64,000 bases of DNA from Methylobacterium sp. J-088 (GCF_022829295.1 NZ_JAKSYH010000032.1:48486-112485), one strand, 5' to 3'; shown: positions 38,265-48,258, counted from the stretch's first letter. Notes: generated by a model from the letters alone, not told the origin. Program-made: numbers and translations.

Positions 38265-40478
38265 TTGACCCAGGACATCCGCCAGCTCCTGCTCGCCGCC
38301 TTCGATGTCGAGCACCGGGAACACGTCGCGGCGATCCGCGGGGCGCTCGGCAGCGCCACGCCGGATTGGAACGACGTGTTTCGCCGGGCCCACAGCCTGA
38401 AGGGGGCGTCGCGCGCCGTCGATCTGCCCGCTGTCGAGGCGGTCGCGCACCGTCTGGAGACGCTGTTCGAGAAGGTCCGGACCGGCGCCGCCCTAGACCG
38501 GGAGGCGGCCAACGCGGTCCACCTCGCCCTCGACCGAATCGAGAGTTACGTCGCCGGCCTGCAGGACGGCGTCGGGCCCGACATGCCGGCGGACGCCCTT
38601 TCGGCCCTTGGGCAGGTTCTCGGGCGGCAGGGCGAAGCGGCTCCCGCCGAACCGGTCGCTGCATCGCGAGACACTCCGCCTCCGTCCGCCGCTCCGACTT
38701 CCGAGCCTGCCCCGAAGCCGGCGGCCGAGCCGGCCGATCCCGGTGCCGCGCTGCTGCGGGTTCCCGTGGAGGCCGTGGAGGCGATGGCTCGGGCGAGCCA
38801 CGATCTCACGAGCACGCTGGCCAGCCGCACCTCGGCGGCCGACAGCCTCGCCCGGCTGGCCAGACTCGCCCGGGGCCTGCGCGCCAACGCGGAAGCGCTC
38901 GCCGCCGGGGCGGACAGCGACGGGACCGCGTTGCGCGCCTTCGCGGCCGAGATCGGCGCCTTCGCCCGAGAGGCGTCGGACCTGTCCCGGCGCCACGCCG
39001 TAGCGAGCAGCGCCATCGACGGGGCCGCTGCTCAGGTCCGCGCCGCCGCCGAGCGCCTCGCGTTGGTGCCCGCCGAGACGGTTTTGGGCCCGCTGGCGCG
39101 CTCCCTGCGCGAGACCGCCCGGGAACAGGGCCGCGAGGTCGATCTCGACCTGCGCGGCCTCGACCTGCCGGTCGAGCGCGGTACGCTCCAGGCGCTCAAG
39201 GACCCGCTGCTCCACGCCCTGCGCAATGCCCTGAGCCATGGCTGGCAGAGCCCGGAGCAGCGCCGCGCCGCCGGCAAGCCCGAGGCGCTGGGGCTCGGCC
39301 TGGAGGTGGCGGTGCGCGGCGCCCGACTTTCCGTCACGGTGTTCGACGATGGGCCGGGGCCGGATCTGGCCCGGATCGAGGCCACAGCCCGGGCACGCGG
39401 TCTCCTCGCCCCGGAGGCGGTCGCCGATCCCGAGACCCTGCTGCGCCTCGTCTTCGAGCCTGGCTTCTCCACCGCGGAGGCGGTCGATACCCTATCGGGC
39501 CGCGGCTACGGACTCTCGGTGGCGGCCGATGCGGCCCGCCAGCTTCTGGGCAGCGTCCGGCTGGAGCCGCGCACCCCCTTCGGCACCGCTCTGATCTTCA
39601 GCCTGCCGCTCTCGGCGGCCCGCCGCAGCCTGCTGCTGGTCGAGGCGGGCAAACGCACCTACGCGCTGCCGGGCAATGCCGTGGAACGCCTGTTGCGCCT
39701 GAAGCGGGCCGAGATGCCGGTGGCAATGGGCCGACCGATCCTGCGCCTCGGCACCGGCGATGTGGCCACGAGCCACCCGGTGACCGACCTCGCCGCGATC
39801 CTGGGCGAGGCCACCGATTCGGATGATCTCGAAGCCTTGCACGCCGTGGTGCTTCGAGCAGAGGGCGGCCGCTTCGCGATCACCGTCGACCGCCTGCACG
39901 ATGTCCGCGCGCTTCTGGTCCTGCCCGCCCCCGCCTTCGGAGCCGATCCGGGCCTGATCGCGGGCACGGCGGTTCTACCAGGAGATATCCCGGTGCTGGT
40001 CCTGGACCCCGAAGGTCTCGCGGCGCGCGCGGCTGTCGCACCACCGTCCGGAACGATGGGGCAGGCGCAACGTTCGACGACACGTGATCCCGCACCGCGG
40101 GCCGCCGCGCGGGCGACCATTCTGGTCGTCGATGATTCGATCACCACCCGGACGTTGGAGAAGGGCATCTTGGAAGCGGCCGGCTACCGTGTGGTCGTCT
40201 GCGTCGACGGTCAGGACGCCCTCGACCGGCTGCGCGCCGAGGTCGAGCCCGTGGACCTCGTCCTCGCCGACGTGGAGATGCCGCGCCTCGACGGGTTCGG
40301 CCTGCTCCAGGCCCTGCGGGCCGACCCGCGCTTCGCCCGGTTGCCGACGATCCTGATGACCTCCCGCGGCGACGCAGCCGACGTGGCCCGGGGCCTCGAC
40401 CTCGGCGCCGACGCCTACCTCACCAAGCAGAAATTCGACCAGCGTCAGCTGCTCGATACGATCGGGCAGTTCCTGTGA
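38265..40478 (+). CDS. CheA-type histidine kinase fused to a receiver domain
   Basis: The 737-residue protein has an Hpt domain with phospho-acceptor His43 (RRAHSLKGASR), a Pro/Ala linker, a CheA ATPase domain with the N-box HALRNALSHGW (about 317-327), G-boxes DDGPGPD and GRGYGLSV, a CheW-like regulatory domain, and a C-terminal receiver (ILVVDDSITTR) with acceptor Asp669 in LADVEMPRLDG. This is the WspE/CheA3 architecture. The TTG start at 38265 is 13 bp after the receptor stop. The stop overlaps cheB (GTGA). Confidence 0.94.
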   Translation: MTQDIRQLLLAAFDVEHREHVAAIRGALGSATPDWNDVFRRAHSLKGASRAVDLPAVEAVAHRLETLFEKVRTGAALDREAANAVHLALDRIESYVAGLQDGVGPDMPADALSALGQVLGRQGEAAPAEPVAASRDTPPPSAAPTSEPAPKPAAEPADPGAALLRVPVEAVEAMARASHDLTSTLASRTSAADSLARLARLARGLRANAEALAAGADSDGTALRAFAAEIGAFAREASDLSRRHAVASSAIDGAAAQVRAAAERLALVPAETVLGPLARSLRETAREQGREVDLDLRGLDLPVERGTLQALKDPLLHALRNALSHGWQSPEQRRAAGKPEALGLGLEVAVRGARLSVTVFDDGPGPDLARIEATARARGLLAPEAVADPETLLRLVFEPGFSTAEAVDTLSGRGYGLSVAADAARQLLGSVRLEPRTPFGTALIFSLPLSAARRSLLLVEAGKRTYALPGNAVERLLRLKRAEMPVAMGRPILRLGTGDVATSHPVTDLAAILGEATDSDDLEALHAVVLRAEGGRFAITVDRLHDVRALLVLPAPAFGADPGLIAGTAVLPGDIPVLVLDPEGLAARAAVAPPSGTMGQAQRSTTRDPAPRAAARATILVVDDSITTRTLEKGILEAAGYRVVVCVDGQDALDRLRAEVEPVDLVLADVEMPRLDGFGLLQALRADPRFARLPTILMTSRGDAADVARGLDLGADAYLTKQKFDQRQLLDTIGQFL

Positions 40479-41542
40479 CCCCGGTCCGCGTCATGCTGGT
40501 GGAGGATAGCCTCGTGGTGCGCGAGCTGTTGCGCCACATCGTGTCCCGCGATCCCCGGCTCGAGATCGTGGCCGCGGTCGCCTCCGGCGAGGAGGCGTTG
40601 GCCAGGCTCCAGAGCGTGCGCCCGGACGTGATATCCATGGATATCCGCCTGCCCGGCATCGACGGGCTGGAGACCACCCGCCGGATCATGGCCGAGCATC
40701 CGACCCCGATCGTCGTGGTGGCGGATTCGGTCGAGGATTCCTCTTTGCGCATCTCGATGAACGCGCTGCGCGCCGGCGCGCTGTCGGTGGTCGAGAAGCC
40801 GGTGGCCACGACCCATGCGGGCTACGAGGCTGTCGCGGGCGAGATCTGCACGCAGTTGCGGATCATGGCCCAGGTGCCGGTGATCCGCCGTCGGCCGATC
40901 GGTACCGAATGGGCGGGCCGCACGGCTGCGGCTTCCTACGCACCACCGTTCGAGCTGCCGGGCCTGGCGCCGAGCATGCTTGGAATCGCCGCCTCCACGG
41001 GCGGCCCCCCGGCGCTCGCCCGGGTCATCGGGGCGCTGCCGCGGGACTTCTCGCTGCCCGTGCTGGTCGTCCAGCATATGGGCCCCGCCTTCATGGACGG
41101 GTTCGCGACCTGGCTCGACAGCGTCGTGACCCTTCCGGTCGGCATCGCCCGGGACGGGGAGCGCGCCGAGCCCGGGCGGGTCTACGTCGCCCCTGGCGAC
41201 CGGCACCTGGAACTCGGGTCCGGGCGGATTCTGCGGGTGGTCGACGCGGCACCGGTCTCGGGCCAGCGCCCGGCCGCCACCGTGCTGTTCCGCTCGATGG
41301 CCCAGCAGGCCGGGGCGTCGGGGATCGGGGTGTTGCTCACCGGCATGGGCGAGGATGGGGCGGTCGGCCTCGCCGATATGCATAAGGCCGGCGCCCAGAC
41401 GATCGCCGAGCACGAGAGCACCGCGGTCGTGTACGGCATGCCGGCGACGGCGGTACGCCTGGGGGCCGCCCGCTCGATCCTGCCCTTGGATCGCATCGGC
41501 GACCACGTCCTGCGCATCGTGGGGCCGGGGGCGCGGCCGTGA
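40475..41542 (+). CDS. CheB-type receptor methylesterase/response regulator
   Basis: The 355-residue protein has a receiver domain with acceptor Asp56 (VISMDIRLPGIDG) and a methylesterase domain with the catalytic triad Ser174 (IAASTGGPPAL), His201 (VVQHMGPAFMDGF) and Asp294 (LTGMGEDGAVG). It resets receptor methylation set by CheR. The GTG start overlaps the cheA stop, and its stop overlaps the next gene (GTGA), so all are translationally coupled. It corresponds to WspF. Confidence 0.94.
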   Translation: MTPVRVMLVEDSLVVRELLRHIVSRDPRLEIVAAVASGEEALARLQSVRPDVISMDIRLPGIDGLETTRRIMAEHPTPIVVVADSVEDSSLRISMNALRAGALSVVEKPVATTHAGYEAVAGEICTQLRIMAQVPVIRRRPIGTEWAGRTAAASYAPPFELPGLAPSMLGIAASTGGPPALARVIGALPRDFSLPVLVVQHMGPAFMDGFATWLDSVVTLPVGIARDGERAEPGRVYVAPGDRHLELGSGRILRVVDAAPVSGQRPAATVLFRSMAQQAGASGIGVLLTGMGEDGAVGLADMHKAGAQTIAEHESTAVVYGMPATAVRLGAARSILPLDRIGDHVLRIVGPGARP

Positions 41543-43260
41543 TCGGACCTGAGACCGGCCCGCCCGAGGGACCCGCCCGGATTCTGCTGGTGGAGGATTC
41601 GGAGACGCAGGCTCTGGAGTTCCGCCTGCTTCTGGAGACGCACGGCTTCGCGGTGGAGCGCTGTGCCTCGGCCGAGACCGCCCTCGACCATCTCAATCGC
41701 CAGCAGCCGGACCTCGTGGTGGCGGATTACCACCTGCCGGGCATGAATGGCGACGAGCTGATCCGGCAGATGCGCCTGTCCCTGCGCACCCGGGCATTGC
41801 CGGTTCTGATGCTGACCGGTGGAAACGGCGGCGAGCGCCAGGGTCTCGAAAGCGGCGCCGACGCCTACCTGCCGAAATCCGCCGACCGCGACCTGATGAT
41901 CCTGCGTATCCGCGCTCTGCTGCGCGAGCGCCGTCCGGCCGGCGACAGTGAGGGCCCCGGCGCTGCCGCCTTCCGGCGGGGGCGGATTCTCGTGATCGAC
42001 GGCAGCGCCACCTATCGGACCTTCCTGGCCGGCCTGATGGCACAGGACGGGCACCATGTGGCGAGCGCCAACGGGCCTGAAGCCGCGCTCGCTGCCCTGG
42101 ACGCCGCCGAGGGCGAGCCGTTCGACTGCGTGACGGTCGATCTCCTCGGCCACGCCTATGACGGGCTCGCTTTATGTCGGGCGATCAGCCAGCGCCGGGC
42201 AGGACGGGCGGCCGGCGCCGGCTTCCACCTCGTCGGGATCGCGGGCAGCGACCCGGCCAAGGATTTCCTGGTCGACGCCTTCGCGGCCGGCGCCGACGAC
42301 GTCATCGCAAAGACCGATGCCGAGGTGCTGGCGCTCCGGGTGCGCGGCTTCGTGCGCCGCCGCCTACTCGAGGAGGACGACCGGCGCATCGCCGGCCAGT
42401 TCGGCGAGCGCGAGCGGGCTGTGGAGCGCGCCCGCGCCGAGGCCGAGGCCTCTGAAGCTCGGGCCCGCCTCGCCGACGCCCTGGAGCGGGCCAACCGCGA
42501 CCTTGCCAATGCCAACCGGCAGCTCACGGATGCGCAGGCCAAGCTGGTTCAGGCCGCCAAGATGGCCTCGCTCGGCGAGTTGGTGGCCGGCATCGCCCAT
42601 GAGATCAACAACCCGCTGGCCTTCATCCTGGCCCATCAGGGTACGGTGGAGCGCCTCCTCGGCGAGTTGCCGGAGGCCAGCCCGGAAGCCGCCGCCCGCG
42701 CGGTCGAGAAGGCCCGCCAGCGGGTCGGCTCGATGCGGATGGGGCTGACTCGGATCCAGGATCTGGTGCTGAACCTACGGAAATTCTCGCGCCTCGACGA
42801 GGGCGAGCGGGCCCTCGTCAATGTGCCGGAGGCGATCGAGACCGTGCTGGCCCTGATCCAGCACAAGCTCGGCGACCGGATCACGGTTGAGCGGACCTTT
42901 GGTGGCCGGGCGGAGATCCACTGCACCCCGGCTCTGCTCAATCAGGTCGTGATGAACATCCTCGGCAACGCCGCCGACGCCATGCCGGAGGGCGGCACGG
43001 TTCGGATCGATACCCGTTCGGCCCCGGAGCTCGACGAGATCCGGATCAGCGATACGGGTCCGGGAATACCAGAATCCTTGCGTGAAAAAATCTTCGAGCC
43101 CTTCTTCACGACGAAGCCGGTCGGTTCCGGTACGGGGCTCGGTCTTGCGATTGCTTACAGTGTCGTTCAAGCGCATAGCGGCTCGCTCACCGTAGAGACG
43201 GCCCCGGGTGGGGGAGCCTGCTTTGTGATCGGGATCCCGCGGCAGGCGGCTGGTGCATGA
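41539..43260 (+). CDS. Soluble hybrid kinase REC-REC-HK (CheS3-like)
   Basis: The 573-residue kinase has two N-terminal receiver domains, a coiled coil (about 285-340), a phospho-acceptor His354 in [12 protein letters not shown] and an ATPase domain ([33 protein letters not shown]). Receiver 1 is complete (VEDSE, acceptor Asp63 in [12 protein letters not shown]). Receiver 2 keeps an acceptor-position Asp201 but has lost one of the two acidic-pocket residues (VIDGS), so it may be degenerate. The arrangement is that of CheS3 of the Rhodospirillum centenum Che3 cyst-control system. It is coupled to cheB by a 4-base overlap. Confidence 0.92.
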   Translation: MIGPETGPPEGPARILLVEDSETQALEFRLLLETHGFAVERCASAETALDHLNRQQPDLVVADYHLPGMNGDELIRQMRLSLRTRALPVLMLTGGNGGERQGLESGADAYLPKSADRDLMILRIRALLRERRPAGDSEGPGAAAFRRGRILVIDGSATYRTFLAGLMAQDGHHVASANGPEAALAALDAAEGEPFDCVTVDLLGHAYDGLALCRAISQRRAGRAAGAGFHLVGIAGSDPAKDFLVDAFAAGADDVIAKTDAEVLALRVRGFVRRRLLEEDDRRIAGQFGERERAVERARAEAEASEARARLADALERANRDLANANRQLTDAQAKLVQAAKMASLGELVAGIAHEINNPLAFILAHQGTVERLLGELPEASPEAAARAVEKARQRVGSMRMGLTRIQDLVLNLRKFSRLDEGERALVNVPEAIETVLALIQHKLGDRITVERTFGGRAEIHCTPALLNQVVMNILGNAADAMPEGGTVRIDTRSAPELDEIRISDTGPGIPESLREKIFEPFFTTKPVGSGTGLGLAIAYSVVQAHSGSLTVETAPGGGACFVIGIPRQAAGA

Positions 43261-45143
43261 GTGACGGTACGGCAGGTGTGGGGACGATCCTGGCCGTCGA
43301 TGACGAGCCGGATATCCTGATCGCCCTGGAGGATCTGTTCGAGGATTCCTACCGGGTGCTGACGACCGCGCGTCCCGCCGAGGCGCTGGAGATTCTGCGC
43401 GCGGAGCCCGACATCGCCGTGGTGCTCTCGGACCAGCGCATGCCGGGGCTGACCGGCGACGCGCTGCTGGCTGAAGCCCGCACCTTCCACGATGCACAGG
43501 CGATCCTGCTGACCGGCTATGCCGACATCACGGCGGTAATCGCCGCCCTTAACCGCGGCGGCATCGTCGGCTACGTGACGAAGCCCTGGGATGCGAGCCT
43601 ACTGCGCTCCACGGTCCGGCAGGCCTTCGAGCGGCACCACCTCGGCCGGGGCCTCGCGACCGAGCGGGCGCTGCTGCGCGGCCTGCTGGACCATGCCCAG
43701 GACGCGATCAGCTTCAAGGATGCCCAACGCCGCTTCGTTCGGCTCAATGCCCGCAAGGCAGCCCTCCTGGGCCATGACATCGCGGCCTGCCTCGGCCGAC
43801 GCGAGGAGGAACTTGCTGGGACCCGGGGCGCGGCGGTGATCGAGGCCGACGCGGCGGCGATCCGGGCCGGCACGGTGGCCGAGACGCTGGTCAGCGACGG
43901 ACCGACCGGGGCCGAGCAGTGGCGCCATGTGACCCGGGTCCCGATCCGCGACGTGGGCGGTTCGATCAGCCACCTCGCGGTGATCGAGCGGGACGTGACG
44001 GAGCAGCGGACCCTGGAGGCGCGGCTGCGCCAATCCGACAAGATGCAGGCTCTCGGCACCCTGGCGGGCGGAATCGCCCACGACTTCAACAACCTCTTGA
44101 CCGCGATCCTCGGCAGCCTGGAACTCGCCGCCCCGAAGGTCGTCGACCTGCCCCGGGTCCAGCGGCTGATCGAGAATGCCCGTGGGGCGGCCGAGCGCGG
44201 CGCTTCACTCACGAAGCGGCTCCTCAGCTTCAGCCGCGCCCACGACCTTCAAGCTCGGGCGGTGGATGTGAACGCCCTGATCGTCGGGATGAGCGACCTG
44301 TTCGGCCGCAGTCTCGGGGGCCTCGTCACCGTGCGGACCGATCTGGAGGACGGTCTGCCGGCGGTGCAGGTCGATCCCGAGCAGCTCGAACTGGCAGTGC
44401 TGAACCTGTGCATCAACGCCCGGGACGCGATGCCCGAGGGCGGTGCCATCACGGTGGCGACCCGGCGGCTCGACATCACCGCAGACCCCGAGATCGGAGA
44501 TGGCGCCTACCTTGGCCTCAGCGTCACCGACGAGGGCACCGGCATCCCGGAAGAGATTCTGCGTCGGGTCTGCGAGCCGTTCTTCACCACCAAGGCGGTG
44601 GGCCAGGGAACGGGGCTCGGGCTCGCCATGGTGTTCGGCCTCGCGCAGCAATCGAAGGGTCGCCTGGCGATCGACAGCGAGGTCGGCCGGGGGACACGGG
44701 TCGAACTGGCCCTCCCCTTCGCCGCCGCGGCGCCCCGGCAGGCTACCGAAGTGGCCGGGGCGGCGCCGGTAGCCGGGCGGCGAGCCCGTGTCCTCATCGT
44801 CGACGACGACCCGCAGGTGCGGCATGTGACGGCCTCGTTCCTCACCGGGTTCGGCCACAGCACCACGGAGGCGGGCGACGGCGATTCGGCCTTGCAGCAC
44901 CTCCAGCGCGACCGCTGCGATATCGTCGTGGCCGACCTCGCGATGCCCGGCATGAGCGGCGTCGAACTCGCCGCTGCGATCCGCGACCGGTATCCCGGCC
45001 TGCCAGTCCTGATCCTGACCGGTCACGCCGACGCGATGCAGATCCCCGAGGATCTGCCAGTCCTGTCGAAGCCGTTCCGCTCGGCCGACCTTGCCGGCAG
45101 GGTCGCGACGCTCCTCGATGCAGCGGATTCGGGATCCTGCTGA
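43257..45143 (+). CDS. Soluble hybrid kinase REC-PAS-HK-REC
   Basis: The 628-residue kinase has an N-terminal receiver (LAVDDEPDI, acceptor Asp59 in VLSDQRMPGLTG), a PAS domain (about 140-250), phospho-acceptor His275 in GIAHDFNNLLTAI, an ATPase domain (NLCINARDAMPEGG, DEGTGIPEE, GQGTGLGLAM) and a C-terminal receiver (VLIVDDDPQVR, acceptor in VVADLAMPGMSG). Its ATG overlaps the stop of the previous kinase (ATGA). It is the last large gene of the chemosensory operon and a candidate output or relay node. Confidence 0.92.
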   Translation: MSDGTAGVGTILAVDDEPDILIALEDLFEDSYRVLTTARPAEALEILRAEPDIAVVLSDQRMPGLTGDALLAEARTFHDAQAILLTGYADITAVIAALNRGGIVGYVTKPWDASLLRSTVRQAFERHHLGRGLATERALLRGLLDHAQDAISFKDAQRRFVRLNARKAALLGHDIAACLGRREEELAGTRGAAVIEADAAAIRAGTVAETLVSDGPTGAEQWRHVTRVPIRDVGGSISHLAVIERDVTEQRTLEARLRQSDKMQALGTLAGGIAHDFNNLLTAILGSLELAAPKVVDLPRVQRLIENARGAAERGASLTKRLLSFSRAHDLQARAVDVNALIVGMSDLFGRSLGGLVTVRTDLEDGLPAVQVDPEQLELAVLNLCINARDAMPEGGAITVATRRLDITADPEIGDGAYLGLSVTDEGTGIPEEILRRVCEPFFTTKAVGQGTGLGLAMVFGLAQQSKGRLAIDSEVGRGTRVELALPFAAAAPRQATEVAGAAPVAGRRARVLIVDDDPQVRHVTASFLTGFGHSTTEAGDGDSALQHLQRDRCDIVVADLAMPGMSGVELAAAIRDRYPGLPVLILTGHADAMQIPEDLPVLSKPFRSADLAGRVATLLDAADSGSC

Positions 45144-45225
45144 AACGGCCGGGAAACAGTCGACTGCAGGCCCATAGTTCTTCGTGGGAGCCGGACGCTC
45201 CCGGGTACCGAAGAGGAGGTGGACC

Positions 45226-45312
45226 ATGAGCAATCAAGGGATCTTCCCGCGCCTACCGGGTGATGACGACCCGGACCGGGATGGTCCACCGGACGAGATT
45301 CGGCAGGGATAG
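45226..45312 (+). CDS. Candidate 28-residue small protein
   Basis: The ORF starts ATG at 45226 with AGGAGGT seven bases upstream, one of the best ribosome-binding sites in the window. It encodes MSNQGIFPRLPGDDDPDRDG and eight further residues: acidic, Pro- and Gly-rich, no membrane segment. It lies 82 bp after the last kinase gene and before the intrinsic terminator at 45414, so it is probably part of the operon or of a short own transcript. No homologue is known to me. Confidence 0.5.
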   Translation: MSNQGIFPRLPGDDDPDRDGPPDEIRQG

Positions 45313-45413
45313 GAGTTTTCGGAACGCGGCGCGGTCGAGTTCCGGGTCCCCGCTGTAAGGGACCGACCTTGTGAGCTCCCGCTGACCTTCCAGAACGTGG
45401 AGCCTGCTTCAGG

Positions 45414-45443
45414 CCCATCGGCGCAAGCCGGCGGGTTTTTTTT
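45414..45443 (+). terminator. Intrinsic terminator of the chemosensory operon
   Basis: A stem CCCATCGGC / GCCGGCGGG (7 of 9 pairs Watson-Crick, one wobble) with loop GCAA is followed by eight T. It lies downstream of the second hybrid kinase and the 28-residue ORF. Confidence 0.8.
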
Positions 45444-45550
45444 CGGCTGCGTCGTTGCACGTGCCGCGACCGACGACCGCGCGACGTCGCGAAACAGAGC
45501 GCCACCGCGGCTTGCCTGATGCCGATTCCAACGACGAAGCGCTGAAACGC

Positions 45551-45585
45551 AAGACGCCGCCCCGGAGGTTCCGGGACGGCGTCTT
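45551..45585. terminator. Hairpin between the convergent che and ribosomal operons
   Basis: AAGACGCCG..CCCGG / CCGGG..CGGCGTCTT forms a 14-bp stem with a 5-base loop, 35 bp after the rplQ stop. Neither side has a strong T-run, but its position suits the end of the rpoA-rplQ transcript. Confidence 0.65.
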
Positions 45586-45620
45586 GAAAAGCCTGAGCGT
45601 CGGGGACGCTCCAGATCGGA

Positions 45621-46031
45621 TCAGGCGGCCTCGGCAATCTGACTCGGACCGGAATCCTTGCCGCGGGCCTCGACGTCCCGATCCACAAACTCGATCACTG
45701 CGAGCGGGGCGTTGTCACCCTTGCGGAAGCCGGCCTTCATGATGCGGAGATAGCCGCCCGGACGCCCCTGGTAGCGCGGGCCGATCACGGTGAAGAGCTT
45801 CTTGACCATGTCGTTGTCGCGCAGCTGCGCCATGGCGAGACGGCGGGTGTGCACGCTGTCGATGCGGCCGAGGGTTACGAGCTTCTCGACGACGGGACGC
45901 AGGTCCTTCGCCTTCGGCAGGGTCGTGACGATCTGCTCGTGCTTGAGCAGCGCGACCGACATGTTGGCGAACATCGCCTTACGATGCTCGGCAGTGCGGT
46001 TGAAACGACGGCCGCGATAACCGTGACGCAT
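45621..46031 (-). CDS. rplQ: 50S ribosomal protein L17
   Basis: The 136-residue protein starts [20 protein letters not shown] and contains the L17 core ([29 protein letters not shown]). L17 lies at the peptide exit tunnel rim. AAGGA precedes the ATG. It is the last gene of the alpha operon, 200 bp after rpoA, an unusually long gap. Confidence 0.97.
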   Translation of the reverse strand: MRHGYRGRRFNRTAEHRKAMFANMSVALLKHEQIVTTLPKAKDLRPVVEKLVTLGRIDSVHTRRLAMAQLRDNDMVKKLFTVIGPRYQGRPGGYLRIMKAGFRKGDNAPLAVIEFVDRDVEARGKDSGPSQIAEAA

Positions 46032-46134
46032 GGTGCTGGCTTCCTTTTCATCTCGGCCGCCGTGCCACGGTACGGCCGGGTGCCTCATTGAGGCTGTTGG
46101 TTGCTGTCCGCTTGACCCCGCGGCGGGATTTCTA

Positions 46135-46163
46135 GGGACTTCGCGTCAGCACCGCGAAGTCCC
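46135..46163 (-). promoter_or_regulatory. Stem-loop in the rpoA-rplQ gap
   Basis: GGGACTTCGCG and CGCGAAGTCCC form a perfect 11-bp stem around a 7-base loop, 69 bp after the rpoA stop. There is no T-run, so it is more likely an attenuator or RNA-processing/stability element than a full terminator. Confidence 0.55.
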
Positions 46164-46231
46164 GGGATTGGATCGGCCAAACAAGAAGCGCCGTGGAGAG
46201 CCGACCCCGTTCAGCCCGAGGCGACTTCGCC

Positions 46232-47251
46232 TCAGTAGTGCTCTTCGAAGCGCTTGGCGAGATCTTCGATGTTCTCCGGCGGCCAGCCGGGGATGTCCAT
46301 CCCGAGGTGCAAGCCCATGCCAGCCAGCACTTCCTTGATCTCGTTGAGCGACTTGCGGCCGAAGTTCGGGGTCCGCAGCATTTCGCCCTCGGACTTCTGG
46401 ATCAGATCGCCAATATAGACGATGTTGTCGTTCTTCAGGCAGTTCGCCGAACGGACCGAGAGCTCCAGCTCGTCCACCTTCTTGAGCAGCGCCGGGTTGA
46501 AGGGTAGCTGCGGCGCAAGCGGCGCAGCTTCTTCCTTGCGCGGATCCTCGAAGTTCACGAAGACCTGCAGCTGGTCCTGGATGATGCGCGCGGCGTAGGC
46601 CAGCGAATCCTCCGGCGAAACCGCACCATTGGTCTCGACCGTCATGGTCAGCTTGTCCTTGTCGAGATCCTGGCCCTCGCGGGTGGTCTCGACGCGGTAG
46701 CTGACCTTGGTCACCGGAGAGAACAGCGCATCCACCGGGATCAGGCCGATCGGGGCGTCCTCGGGGCGGTTGCGCTCGGCCGGGACGTAGCCCTTGCCGG
46801 TGGCGACCGTGAACTCCATCCGGATCTCGGCGCCGTCGTCGAGCGTGCAGATCACCAACTCGGGGTTCAGGATCTGGATGTCGCCGACCGTGCCGATGTC
46901 ACCCGCTGTGACGAGGCCCGGGCCGGTCTTGCGCAGGGTCATGCGCTTGGGCGCATCGGTCTGCGAGCGGATCGCGATGGTCTTGATGTTGAGGACGATG
47001 TCGGTGACGTCCTCGCGCACGCCCGGGATCGACGAGAACTCGTGCAGCACGCCGTCGATCTGCACCGAGGTCACGGCCGCGCCCTGGAGCGACGACAGGA
47101 GCACCCGGCGGAGGGCGTTGCCCAGCGTCGTGCCGAAGCCGCGCTCGAGCGGCTCGGCGACGACCGTGGCGACCCGCTTGGGGTCGTCGCCGGTCGTGAC
47201 CTGCAGCTTGTTCGGCTTGATCAGTTCCTGCCAATTCTTCTGAATGACCAC
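46232..47251 (-). CDS. rpoA: RNA polymerase alpha subunit
   Basis: The 339-residue protein has the assembly domain ([40 protein letters not shown]) and the C-terminal DNA/activator-binding domain ([40 protein letters not shown]). Length and order are normal. A metallo-beta-lactamase-fold gene separates it from rpsK. Confidence 0.98.
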   Translation of the reverse strand: MVIQKNWQELIKPNKLQVTTGDDPKRVATVVAEPLERGFGTTLGNALRRVLLSSLQGAAVTSVQIDGVLHEFSSIPGVREDVTDIVLNIKTIAIRSQTDAPKRMTLRKTGPGLVTAGDIGTVGDIQILNPELVICTLDDGAEIRMEFTVATGKGYVPAERNRPEDAPIGLIPVDALFSPVTKVSYRVETTREGQDLDKDKLTMTVETNGAVSPEDSLAYAARIIQDQLQVFVNFEDPRKEEAAPLAPQLPFNPALLKKVDELELSVRSANCLKNDNIVYIGDLIQKSEGEMLRTPNFGRKSLNEIKEVLAGMGLHLGMDIPGWPPENIEDLAKRFEEHY

Positions 47252-47360
47252 GATCCTACCTTTCGTCCTTGCCGGGGAATCGCGACGCCCGTCCCCGCGC
47301 TTCGGCCGTCCGGCGCCGCCCCCTGGCGCCCCGAACGGTCCCTGAAATCTGTATTCGTCG

Positions 47361-48233
47361 TTACTCGCCGCCGACCCACAGAACCGGCACGAAGCTGTAG
47401 CCAGCCCCGTCCCGATCCACGTAGCCGAGCGCCGGGAATTCGAGATGGCCGCCGGCGATAAGCGTGCGCTCGCCGGCCACCTCGTTCAGGATCCGCTTGC
47501 GCGTCTCCCGCGCTTCATCGCCGTCGACATCGAACCCGACGCCGGCCTCCGGGTTCTTGAACTGGATCGCCGGCAAGTGCACCACGTCGGTCCACATCAG
47601 CAGCGACTGTCCACCGGAGACGATGCGAAAACCGCAGTGGCCCGGCGTGTGGCCGGGCAGATGGATCGCCGTGATCCCCGGAAGAACCTCGCCGCCCCGG
47701 TGCTCGCGAACCCGGCCGGCATAGGGTGCCAGCGCCTTGCGGGCGCCCTCGAAATAAGGCTTCGCCTTGTCCGGAGCCTTGGCCAAGGCCGCGTCCGGCA
47801 GCCAATGGGCCGCTTCGTCGGCATGCAGCACGATCTCGGCATTCGGGTACCGCGCCGCGCCACCCGTCAAGAGCCCCCCGACATGGTCGGGGTGCAGGTG
47901 GCTGACCAGCACCGTGCCGATCTCCTCCGGCTTGACGCCGGTGAGCGCCAAGGCCGCTCCAACCCGCCCGAGGGTCGGAGCCGGTGCGAGATCGCCGTAG
48001 CCCGTGTCGATCAGGGTCGGCTTGAGGCCGGGACCGGTGATCAGGAAGGCGTTCAGCGTGATCTTGGGCTGCTCGGTGCGGAAGCCTGCCAGCTGGAGCC
48101 GCCCGGCCTCCGCCTTGGAGATGCCCGTGACGAGATCGAGGCCGGCCTGAAACCAGCCGTCGTTGAGCGCGGTGACCGTGAGGTCGCCGAGAGTCCAACG
48201 CAGCACGCCCGGAAGCGGCTTCGATCCCGTCAT
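47361..48233 (-). CDS. Metallo-beta-lactamase-fold hydrolase inserted in the alpha operon
   Basis: The 290-residue protein has the zinc-binding set [17 protein letters not shown], the Asp in WTDVVH and the late His in [11 protein letters not shown]. This is the quorum-quenching lactonase/hydrolase-like branch of the fold; the substrate is unknown. No clear signal peptide is present. The ATG at 48233 has GGAG six bases upstream. It sits between rpsK (25 bp upstream) and rpoA (109 bp downstream) on the same strand, so it is probably cotranscribed with ribosomal genes. Confidence 0.88.
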   Translation of the reverse strand: MTGSKPLPGVLRWTLGDLTVTALNDGWFQAGLDLVTGISKAEAGRLQLAGFRTEQPKITLNAFLITGPGLKPTLIDTGYGDLAPAPTLGRVGAALALTGVKPEEIGTVLVSHLHPDHVGGLLTGGAARYPNAEIVLHADEAAHWLPDAALAKAPDKAKPYFEGARKALAPYAGRVREHRGGEVLPGITAIHLPGHTPGHCGFRIVSGGQSLLMWTDVVHLPAIQFKNPEAGVGFDVDGDEARETRKRILNEVAGERTLIAGGHLEFPALGYVDRDGAGYSFVPVLWVGGE

Positions 48234-48258
48234 GTGCTTCTCCACCACGCGGCTGCGA

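Noticed and set aside
45414..45443. Riboswitch or small RNA in the gap after the chemosensory operon
   Set aside because: The only clear structure is a simple stem-loop with a T8 run, best read as an intrinsic terminator.
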